From contig CATMIT010000001.1 in assembly GCA_950069165.1 (NCBI GenBank), positions 1 to 64,000 of the forward strand: DNA of 64,000 nt, read 5' to 3'. Numbering within the stretch: position 1 is the stretch's first letter; every line of letters starts with the position of its first letter. The DNA comes from an uncultured Flavobacteriales bacterium. GTDB taxonomy: Bacteria > Bacteroidota > Bacteroidia > Flavobacteriales > BACL11. Position numbers and translations under genes: made by a program. The notes beneath the pieces are model-generated. The model did no database searches. It worked only from the letters and a program-made list of their open reading frames with translations, and was not told the DNA's origin. Below are positions 36,877 through 43,518 of this stretch, in pieces.

Positions 36877-37647
36877 TTATATTCTTTTTAGGAGATTTAT
36901 TTCCTCATTGCTTAGGAATCTGTGTCGTTTTCTGGGTAAATCTTTTTTGCTTAGTCCAGCAAAAAATACCCTATCAATTCTTTGAACTTTATAGCCAATT
37001 TGCTCAAAAATAAGATTTACCATTTTTATTCCACCCATAGAAATTTCAAGACCAATTTCATTTTTATCTTTTCCACTTATGTAGGAAACTGAATCGATTG
37101 GAGCTTGTTTCCCATGAATTGAAACCCCATCTTGCAATTTTTTCAAATCGATTGATTTTAGTTTTTTATCCAATTCCAAATGATAAATTTCTTTGATTCT
37201 TTTTTGAGGATTAGATAGTTTTTTGGCTAGCTGATCATCATTGGTGAAAAGCAGTAATCCAGTTGAGTTTTTGCCCAAACGCCCAATAGGCATAATAATT
37301 TCCTTGCACGCCCCTGCTATTAATTCTCGAACTGTTCTTTTCTTGGTGCTGTCATCCATTCTTCCACTATAATTCTTTGGTTTGTTTAGCAGCAAATACC
37401 TTGTGGTTTCCGATTTTATTTTGGCATCATTGAATTTCACCTCATCAACTGTGCTTAATTTGTAGCCCATTTGGGTAATTACTTTTCCGTTTACTTTTAC
37501 CACTCCTGCTTCTATGAATTTGTCTGCTTCCCTACGACTACATATGCCGGCTTTTGCTATATATCTATTAAGCCGCATTAAGCCATCATCTGACTGTTTT
37601 TTTTCTCTTTGTCTTTTTCTGAATGTTGATTTTCCTTTGCTTTCCAT
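36877..37647 (-). CDS. RsuA/RluB-family rRNA pseudouridine synthase, catalytic Asp replaced by Gly
   Basis: The N-terminal S4 RNA-binding domain (LMRLNRYIAKAGICSRREAD, then VVKVNGKVI) and the catalytic fold (YLLLNKPKNYSGRMDDSTKK) place it in the RsuA/RluB/RluE/RluF family. These enzymes make single pseudouridines in rRNA. The signature motif II is normally GRLDxxTxGLL with the catalytic Asp. Here it reads GRLGKNSTGLLLFTNDDQLA, with a GGC codon at 37273-37275 where GAC/GAT is expected. All other motifs are kept. Either the enzyme is inactive and acts as an RNA-binding protein, or the base is an error. It also lacks the N-terminal low-complexity extension common in Bacteroidota RluB. Confidence 0.88.
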   Translation of the reverse strand: MESKGKSTFRKRQREKKQSDDGLMRLNRYIAKAGICSRREADKFIEAGVVKVNGKVITQMGYKLSTVDEVKFNDAKIKSETTRYLLLNKPKNYSGRMDDSTKKRTVRELIAGACKEIIMPIGRLGKNSTGLLLFTNDDQLAKKLSNPQKRIKEIYHLELDKKLKSIDLKKLQDGVSIHGKQAPIDSVSYISGKDKNEIGLEISMGGIKMVNLIFEQIGYKVQRIDRVFFAGLSKKDLPRKRHRFLSNEEINLLKRI

Positions 37648-37661
37648 TATAAAAATTTTGG

Positions 37662-37669
37662 CAAAGATA
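37662..37669 (-). promoter_or_regulatory. -7 promoter element of the pseudouridine synthase gene
   Basis: The minus strand reads TATCTTTG, an exact TAnnTTTG match, 15 bases before the ATG at 37647. Confidence 0.5.
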
Positions 37670-37682
37670 AAAATACTAAGGG

Positions 37683-38042
37683 TTAAAAAGCATCTTTAAA
37701 GTGCTCTATTTTAGCTTTTTCAGGGGAGAGAATTACAGCAATTATATCAAAGCGGATTTCATAATCTAAATCTTTTTGTTCTAAATATCCTTCAGCTGCC
37801 GATTGATAAAGCGCTTGTTTTTTCTCTGAAACAAAGGTTTGTGGCTCTCCAAAAATATCGGTTGAGCGACATTTTACTTCCACAAAAACAAGAAAATTTT
37901 CATCCTTTACAATAATATCTACTTCTGCTTTTTGGAATCGCCAATTTTTTTCCAAAATAATATAGCCCAAATTTGCCAAATAGTTTTGTGCAATTTGCTC
38001 GCCCTGCTCTCCTTTTTTATTGTGCTGATCCAAGCCCTTCAT
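37683..38042 (-). CDS. YraN family (UPF0102) putative endonuclease
   Basis: Small cytoplasmic protein (119 residues) of the YraN/UPF0102 family, which has a restriction-endonuclease-like fold. The core motif is present as GEQIAQNYLANLGY, then WRFQKAEVDIIVKDENFLVF and VEVKCRS, with the E...D...E-V-K acidic and Lys residues of the nuclease site. Function is not established for the family; links to recombination or Holliday junction processing have been proposed. It starts 45 bases from the divergent CotH gene start at 38088. Confidence 0.93.
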   Translation of the reverse strand: MKGLDQHNKKGEQGEQIAQNYLANLGYIILEKNWRFQKAEVDIIVKDENFLVFVEVKCRSTDIFGEPQTFVSEKKQALYQSAAEGYLEQKDLDYEIRFDIIAVILSPEKAKIEHFKDAF

Positions 38043-38087
38043 TTATTTAGGTGTAAATGTAAAATTATTATCTTTACCAAAAAACAA

Positions 38088-39830
38088 ATGAAGAAAGCCC
38101 TTCTTTTTATTTTTACTTTTTGCTACTTCTTATCGTTTAGCCAAAGCATTTACAATCCTCAATATTTGTATGATGATCCAGGAGGGTTATATGAAAAAGA
38201 TTCATTAAGGAATCTGCATGTCGATTTTTACACGCCTAATTATCACAGTATTTTGGTTGATTCCTTTTTTTTAAATCCTAAATATCGTATTCCTGCCATG
38301 ATTACGCTAAATGGAATTAGTTATGATAGTGTCGGAGTAAGGTATAAAGGTAATTCCACTTTCTGTTTGCCTAATGATGCTGGAAATCCAAAATTGCCCT
38401 ATAATATTGATATGAACTATTTTGTATCTGGACAAAAATTGTTGGGATATAAAAAATTGAAACTCCCCAATGCATGGCTGGATGCCACATTTGCTAAAGA
38501 GTTTGAAGCTGCAAAAATCTATCGTAATTATCTTCCAAGTCCAGAAGTGAATTTGATAAAGTTGTATGTGCAGGGAAATTACTTGGGGGTTTATGTAAAT
38601 ACCGAATCCATCAATAAACAGTTTCTGAAAAAGCATTTTGATGAAAAATCAGGTGCTTTGTTTAAGTGTGACCCAGTGCAAATGTTTTGTGATAATAGCA
38701 CTGCATCAGGAGCGCCAGATTTGAATTGGCTAGGATACGATAGTACGCTTTACTATGATAGTTATACTCTAAAATCGGAGAAAGGATGGGAAGAATTATT
38801 GGATTTAATTAATACATTAAATAATAATTTTAGTGAAATTGATAGTGTTTTAAATGTGGATAGGGTACTCTGGGCTTTTGCTGTAAATAGTGCCATTTGC
38901 AATTTGGATACTTATAATGGATATTATTTGCACAATTATTATTTATACCAAACAAAGGATGGGTTATTTCAGATGATTCCTTGGGATTTGGACAATAGTT
39001 TTTTGGGGGCAATATTAGGGTTTACCAGCCCTACAACTCTGTACGAGAGAGACCCTTATTATGGGGATGACCCTACTATTGGTCGCCCATTATTAGCGCA
39101 ACTTTTAAATAATCCATTGTACCGAAATATCTATACTGCCCATTTAAGAACTGTCATTAACGAATCACTTGATACGGCAGTGATAAGAGGTGGTATTAAC
39201 CAATTGCAAGCCCTGGCACATAATGCGGTGGATGCCGATCAAAATAAAAATTATAGTCTTTCAGAATATTATGATAATGTTGAAAATCATTTAGGTTTGT
39301 GGTGGAGGAATGGGGGTATAATGGTAACCATTGACGGAAGAAAAGCATACTTGCAAAACCATCCTGAAATTTCTTTAATCCCTCCAACAATAACTAATGT
39401 AACAGTAAATAATAGTTTGGTAACGGCTGGGGTTTTCAATGGCAATACGGTGGAATTGATGGCAACTGATAGTGAGTACAATTCCAAATTTCAAGCTTTT
39501 GCCATGTTGGATGATGGGCTAAATGGAGATGCAGTGGCGGGGGATGGTATTTTTACTACTGCTTTGCCTTTTCAGGGCTCGGGCAATGATGTAAAATTTT
39601 ACATAAGAGCAGAAAATAATGATGCCTTGATGCTTAATCCGGAAAGGGCGGAATATGAATTTTATGTATATTCTTCTGTAAGTGGCATAACGGATATTAG
39701 ACCTAATAATAACAGAAAACTCATTAAAATTACGGATGTACTTGGTAGAACTACTACTGCCAAAAAAGGAGTTCCTCTGTTTTACATTTATGATAACGGC
39801 ACAGTGGAAAAACGCCTTACCATAGAATAA
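38088..39830 (+). CDS. Secreted CotH-family protein with a short C-terminal motif
   Basis: The exported protein starts at ATG 38088 (MKKALLFIFTFCYFLSFSQ signal peptide). An upstream open stretch from 37932 overlaps yraN and lacks a signal, so it is not used. Residues ~45-400 are a CotH kinase-fold domain: GVRYKGNSTFCLPN, then GYKKLKLPNAWLDATFAKE, GNYLGVYVNTESINKQFLKK and IPWDLDNSF, the last with the metal-binding Asp. A beta-sandwich-like segment (DDGLNGDAVAGDGIFTT) and a 38-residue tail with DVLGR and PLFYIYDNGTVEK end the protein. That tail recurs in the esterase at 42376 and is probably an export signal. Substrate is unknown. Confidence 0.85.
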   Translation: MKKALLFIFTFCYFLSFSQSIYNPQYLYDDPGGLYEKDSLRNLHVDFYTPNYHSILVDSFFLNPKYRIPAMITLNGISYDSVGVRYKGNSTFCLPNDAGNPKLPYNIDMNYFVSGQKLLGYKKLKLPNAWLDATFAKEFEAAKIYRNYLPSPEVNLIKLYVQGNYLGVYVNTESINKQFLKKHFDEKSGALFKCDPVQMFCDNSTASGAPDLNWLGYDSTLYYDSYTLKSEKGWEELLDLINTLNNNFSEIDSVLNVDRVLWAFAVNSAICNLDTYNGYYLHNYYLYQTKDGLFQMIPWDLDNSFLGAILGFTSPTTLYERDPYYGDDPTIGRPLLAQLLNNPLYRNIYTAHLRTVINESLDTAVIRGGINQLQALAHNAVDADQNKNYSLSEYYDNVENHLGLWWRNGGIMVTIDGRKAYLQNHPEISLIPPTITNVTVNNSLVTAGVFNGNTVELMATDSEYNSKFQAFAMLDDGLNGDAVAGDGIFTTALPFQGSGNDVKFYIRAENNDALMLNPERAEYEFYVYSSVSGITDIRPNNNRKLIKITDVLGRTTTAKKGVPLFYIYDNGTVEKRLTIE

Positions 39831-39832
39831 AA

Positions 39833-41341
39833 CTACTGCTTAATAATTTTAGCAGAATAGATTGTTTTATCCTTCTCTCCGTATAAAAGGTAAGTGCCAT
39901 TTGGCAAATCTTTTAAGGAAATCCAATCATAAGGATTTACTTGCATTTCTTTTACTATTTTTCCTTCTGTATTCAAAATTTTCAAGCTCAATTCTCCTTT
40001 AAAAGGCAATTGGACTTGAAATTTATCATCCGTAGGGTTAGGGAATATACTAAGCTTATTAAAACTCGGCTTATCTTCTATTCCTACCGAAAGCAAAGAG
40101 TCCAAATTCAAGTTTTCATCTCCTTGCTGATAGGGCAAATACTGAAAAAATACCAAAAACATTTCATCAGTGGTTGCTACCCCAGGGATCACCATTTGTG
40201 GAGGATTGTTCGGATTATTTGGGTTGGAAGAAGTGTTGTTGTATTTTGCTTTGGCATACATTCTGCTACCTGCCGGAACTTTCAAAATATTTTTGAAATT
40301 ATAAAATCCTTGCCATTCAAAATCCCAATTATTAATCCGCTCAAAAGGAATGGTGTCATTGCTTGGCGTAACGGCATAAGAGGTGATTTCTTCTCCTATC
40401 AAATGCATATGCGGAAAAACAGAAAGGATAGAAAAGTCGGATGTCAAAACGCCATTATTTGGTGGGAATTGGGTAGTAAAAGTGGGGGTTGCATTAGCAG
40501 GAATATAAAAAGTCCATAGGCCTAGTAAAGGGTCGGTATATACCTCTCTAACGCCAGTTGTGCCACTGGGATAGAAGAAAAAATTGATTTTGGTGCTATC
40601 CACCATTCCTGCACTTCCCTTGGGGTAATGCATTTGCACTATAATATCAGCCCCTACTGGAAGCTTTACGCCCATTTTTACATTTGCTCCATTGGGAAAA
40701 ATAGTAGGCTCTGCCCCAGGGGTATAACCGGCAAACAAATTCCCTTCTACCCCCATGCAATCTTGTGTAATAGTAGCTCCACCGCTTCCAGTATCAATAT
40801 AGGCGAGTACATGATGCACTATTCCCGGATTCCCAGGAATAATCTCTACAGCTTTTATATATTTAGCTGTAGAAAAATTAGTTGATAATCTGAAACAAAC
40901 ATATTCATCCTCATTTTGTGCATTAGAGGTATAAGTGGGTAAGCTCAATGTAAAATTAGGATTGGGTAAAATAGCCCCTGGAATATAATTAGGAGTAACA
41001 GGTGCTAAATTCATATTTCCTTGTGGCGTTCCACTATTGTTCCAATCTAAAAGTGTATTGATGTCCGAAAGAGTGAGAATTCTTTCGTGGCTGTAGCGTT
41101 GATAATTTGTATCAGGCGGCCAGGGGGGCATTTCGCCAGCAATAATAGCAATTACCATTTGGGATACCGAATTTGCAGCCTCCTGATAAGTCATTAAAGA
41201 AAATGGCGCAATACCTCCACTATGATGACAGGAAGTACAGCTATTGAACAGTATGCCCGCAACATCCTCCGCATAATTTGGGTTTTGAGCAGATAGAGAA
41301 ATGCTAATCAAAAAAGAGAATATGAAAATTAATTTTTTCAT
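39833..41341 (-). CDS. Secreted haem/copper monooxygenase-like protein with T9SS type A signal
   Basis: Mature domains in order: a signal peptide (MKKLIFIFSFLISISLSAQ), then a short mono-haem domain with CTSCHH (haem Cys35/Cys38/His39). Next is a region like type II copper, ascorbate-dependent monooxygenases, with PGNPGIVHHVLAYID (His-His copper ligands), VQMHYP and FPHMHLIGEEI. A T9SS type A sorting domain closes it (LSIFPNPTDDKFQVQLP ... LKDLPNGTYLLYGE). The combination resembles planctomycete and Bacteroidota PHM-like proteins with a fused haem domain. Reaction and substrate are unknown. The frame opens five residues earlier, but ATG 41341 gives the proper signal peptide. Confidence 0.82.
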   Translation of the reverse strand: MKKLIFIFSFLISISLSAQNPNYAEDVAGILFNSCTSCHHSGGIAPFSLMTYQEAANSVSQMVIAIIAGEMPPWPPDTNYQRYSHERILTLSDINTLLDWNNSGTPQGNMNLAPVTPNYIPGAILPNPNFTLSLPTYTSNAQNEDEYVCFRLSTNFSTAKYIKAVEIIPGNPGIVHHVLAYIDTGSGGATITQDCMGVEGNLFAGYTPGAEPTIFPNGANVKMGVKLPVGADIIVQMHYPKGSAGMVDSTKINFFFYPSGTTGVREVYTDPLLGLWTFYIPANATPTFTTQFPPNNGVLTSDFSILSVFPHMHLIGEEITSYAVTPSNDTIPFERINNWDFEWQGFYNFKNILKVPAGSRMYAKAKYNNTSSNPNNPNNPPQMVIPGVATTDEMFLVFFQYLPYQQGDENLNLDSLLSVGIEDKPSFNKLSIFPNPTDDKFQVQLPFKGELSLKILNTEGKIVKEMQVNPYDWISLKDLPNGTYLLYGEKDKTIYSAKIIKQ

Positions 41342-41362
41342 TTTGTAAAGATACACAAAACC

Positions 41363-41686
41363 CTAAAGCAGTAAATCGCATTTGGATGCGACTATGAAAT
41401 CATTTTCGTGCAATCCATTTATTTTATGCGTAAAAAGAATAATTTTAATTTGCTTGTAATTGATATGAATATAAGGATGATGCCCTTCTACTTCTGATAG
41501 TTCTGCTACTTTATTGCAAAAAGCAATCCCTTCCAAATAAGTAGAAAAAGTATAGGTTTTCTCAATTTGCTTGTTCTCTATCAATGTCCAGCCTACACTT
41601 ATCTCCTTTAAAAAAGGAGCTATCTCTTTGGTGGTAAGTGGGGGAATCCCTCCTTTACATGGCTCGCATGTTTTTTTATTTAGCAT
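41363..41686 (-). CDS. 4a-hydroxytetrahydrobiopterin dehydratase (pterin-4a-carbinolamine dehydratase)
   Basis: Cytoplasmic enzyme of ~107 residues that regenerates pterin cofactor by dehydrating 4a-hydroxytetrahydropterin. The active-site pattern EGHHPYIHINYKQIKIIL, with the His-His-Pro and later His, is complete, and the C-terminal FTHKINGLHENDFIVASKCD follows the family. An N-terminal Cys-rich extension (KTCEPCKGGIPPL) is also usual. The start is taken at ATG 41686, two bases past the DUF2147 stop; a TTG at 41692 overlapping that stop is the alternative. No aromatic amino acid hydroxylase is in the window. Confidence 0.92.
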   Translation of the reverse strand: MLNKKTCEPCKGGIPPLTTKEIAPFLKEISVGWTLIENKQIEKTYTFSTYLEGIAFCNKVAELSEVEGHHPYIHINYKQIKIILFTHKINGLHENDFIVASKCDLLL

Positions 41687-41688
41687 AC

Positions 41689-42138
41689 TCAATTAATTTT
41701 TCTAGTCCAAGTGGAGCTTCTTCCAATGAGTGGAAACCATAGCAAGTGCCCTCTTAAGTCTAATTTATTTTCGCCCCTTAAGGTAATTTTTCCTCCATAG
41801 GTTTTTCCTTTTTTAGGATCATACACTTCTCCATTTTTCCAAACATTATCTCCTTTATTAATAAATCCATACAAAATTTTCAATCCTAATGTTTTTCGTT
41901 TTTGTAATTTTTCATCCGGATTTAAATTATCTGTTTTCGGATTTCCTTTTTCATCTATGGACTCTTTCATCCAGCTTATTTTTCCGGCAATTGTTGCTTT
42001 CTCATTTGAATTTGCTTTCTCCTCAAAAATTGTAATTACCGCATCTTTTTCTGCATTGTACCACTCTCCGATAATAAGAGCGTTTTGCCCAAATAGAAGA
42101 ATTGGTAAGCAAAATAATATAAGCATTATTCTTTTCAC
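41689..42138 (-). CDS. DUF2147 family secreted protein
   Basis: Exported protein of 149 residues: signal peptide (MLILFCLPILLFGQ) followed by a DUF2147 beta-barrel-like domain with IIGEWYNAEKDAVITIFEE, GNPKTDNLNPDEKLQKRKTL and EVYDPKKGKTYGGKITL, the last being the family's best-kept stretch. Function is unknown; homologues occur widely in Bacteroidota and Proteobacteria. The start is a GTG at 42138 that overlaps the TGA of the upstream 43-residue gene (GTGA), which suggests coupled translation. Confidence 0.87.
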   Translation of the reverse strand: MKRIMLILFCLPILLFGQNALIIGEWYNAEKDAVITIFEEKANSNEKATIAGKISWMKESIDEKGNPKTDNLNPDEKLQKRKTLGLKILYGFINKGDNVWKNGEVYDPKKGKTYGGKITLRGENKLDLRGHLLWFPLIGRSSTWTRKIN

Positions 42139-42266
42139 TCATTATCTTTTTTGTAGAACAAAGTTAGCGGAAAAATTAATAGAAGGAAGAAATATTTTTT
42201 GGTGACCACTCCCAAAAAAGTAATAGCTAGTCCTATTAATATCAATAGCCATAATTTGTTCTTCAT
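42135..42266 (-). CDS. Small 43-residue membrane protein
   Basis: A short open frame with ATG at 42266 encodes MKNKLWLLILIGLAITFLGV followed by VTKKYFFLLLIFPLTLFYKK and DNE. It has two hydrophobic helices joined by a KK turn and a charged C-terminus. It is likely real: its stop overlaps the GTG start of the DUF2147 gene, and a near-consensus -7 element (TATATTTA on this strand, 42282-42289) lies 15 bases upstream. I do not recognise a family; such small double-helix proteins are frequent in Flavobacteriia. Confidence 0.6.
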   Translation of the reverse strand: MKNKLWLLILIGLAITFLGVVTKKYFFLLLIFPLTLFYKKDNE

Positions 42267-42298
42267 AACAAAAAGTTTTGGTAAATATAATAAAAAAG

Positions 42299-42370
42299 TA
42301 GCCCCACCAAGAATCGAACTTGGATCAAAAGTTTAGGAAACTTCTATTCTATCCATTGAACTATGGGGCC
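42299..42370 (-). tRNA. tRNA-Arg (anticodon CCT)
   Basis: A cloverleaf folds on the minus strand. The acceptor is GGCCCCA with TGGGGCT, the D-arm GTTC with GAAT, and the anticodon stem GAAGT with ACTTT. The loop TTCCTAA gives CCT, and the T-arm is CCAAG TTCGATT CTTGG. The discriminator base is A and CCA is not encoded. The 5' end lies five bases after the esterase stop codon, so it is probably cut from the esterase transcript. Confidence 0.92.
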
Positions 42371-42375
42371 TCTGA

Positions 42376-43467
42376 TTATTGTACAATTATTTTCTTCTCT
42401 ACCGTACCATCATCATAGATGTAAAACAGTGGGGCGTTATAAATTAGTGAAGCTTTTCTTCCTAAAACATCTACAATACGAATAAGCGTTTTTTCGTTTT
42501 TTGGAAATGTAATAATAGAAGTAGTTTGATTACAGGGTAAAAGATTATATAAAAAGTCACTAGTAAAAGTTATTGCCTGTATAAATTTATTATTAGAATT
42601 TCCGCTTGCAGCCCATGAATGATCTGTTCCATTAAAGCTCAGATGAACGTTTAAAAGGCCAACACTATCGGCTTTGGGATGCATTTCTCCTGAGCCGCAA
42701 AGGGTTAAAATATTAGGGTTGTTAAGTGCTGGCGCACAGTTATAACTTACCGTATTGTCAGCAGTTCCTTGGCAACTTACCAATGGTTCATCATTGGCGT
42801 CAATCCAAGCTAGATTATTAATCCCCCCAGCAAAAGAAAAAACTGCAGTAACCTCTGATGAGTAACCGTTGTTTCCAGCATCTCCTTCTAATGTGCCACC
42901 AATAGTCGGCATTAGTGCCTGAATAGTTGCGGACAAATCGGATATACTATCAATATATGCAGTATGTAATGCCGCAACTGCCCCAGCCGAATAGCCTCCA
43001 ACAAAAATAGTGTTTGGATCAATGCCATAAGTATCGCCAATTGCAAAATCCTTTCTTAAAAACCTTACTCCTGCCTTTAAATCTGCTACTGATCTTAGCA
43101 CGGCTTTATATTGCTCGGTATTACTCGTTAAAAAAGAAATGATATTTGCAAGGCGATAATTTAATGAAACGGCCACATAGCCCCTTTTTGCAAAGGCCTT
43201 GCAAAAATCAATACAATCAATCATGGATTTATCACCGCTATAAAATGCCCCACCATGCAAATAAAATATTACCGGGCGATTGCTTACCGTATCGCCGGTT
43301 GGGGTGTAAATGTCCATTCTGTGTTCTAGCCCTGTTAAAGTATCTGAATAATCAACTGTAGCAACATCCGTATTGCTAAATATTTCGGTTTGATAACGAC
43401 CATTGCATTGTGCTAAAATTAGGTTACCTAAACACAATATGTAGATAGAAAGGAGTAGTTTTTTCAT
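42376..43467 (-). CDS. Secreted alpha/beta hydrolase (carboxylesterase-like)
   Basis: Exported esterase of 363 residues. After the signal peptide (MKKLLLSIYILCLGNLILAQ) comes an alpha/beta hydrolase domain. It has the oxyanion-hole motif HGG (71-73), the nucleophile elbow GGYSAGA (Ser160), an acidic-residue loop DEPLVSCQGTADNTV and the catalytic His in NGTDHSWAA, so the triad is complete. It belongs to the BD-FAE/hormone-sensitive-lipase-like group; the ester substrate is unknown. The C-terminal 38 residues (DVLGR ... PLFYIYDDGTVEKKI) repeat the tail of the CotH protein at 38088 and are probably a secretion signal. tRNA-Arg follows at once. Confidence 0.88.
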   Translation of the reverse strand: MKKLLLSIYILCLGNLILAQCNGRYQTEIFSNTDVATVDYSDTLTGLEHRMDIYTPTGDTVSNRPVIFYLHGGAFYSGDKSMIDCIDFCKAFAKRGYVAVSLNYRLANIISFLTSNTEQYKAVLRSVADLKAGVRFLRKDFAIGDTYGIDPNTIFVGGYSAGAVAALHTAYIDSISDLSATIQALMPTIGGTLEGDAGNNGYSSEVTAVFSFAGGINNLAWIDANDEPLVSCQGTADNTVSYNCAPALNNPNILTLCGSGEMHPKADSVGLLNVHLSFNGTDHSWAASGNSNNKFIQAITFTSDFLYNLLPCNQTTSIITFPKNEKTLIRIVDVLGRKASLIYNAPLFYIYDDGTVEKKIIVQ

Positions 43468-43492
43468 AATTTCATTTTCTAAAGTTTGCGCG

Positions 43493-43500
43493 CAAAGTTA
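43493..43500 (-). promoter_or_regulatory. -7 promoter element of the esterase gene
   Basis: The minus strand reads TAACTTTG, an exact TAnnTTTG match, 26 bases before the ATG at 43467 and just past the metG stop codon. Confidence 0.55.
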
Positions 43501-43518
43501 AGAATTTTTATTATAAAT

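Noticed and set aside
37932..38087. Upstream extension of the CotH gene
   Set aside because: It overlaps the divergent yraN gene and would bury the clear signal peptide that begins at ATG 38088.
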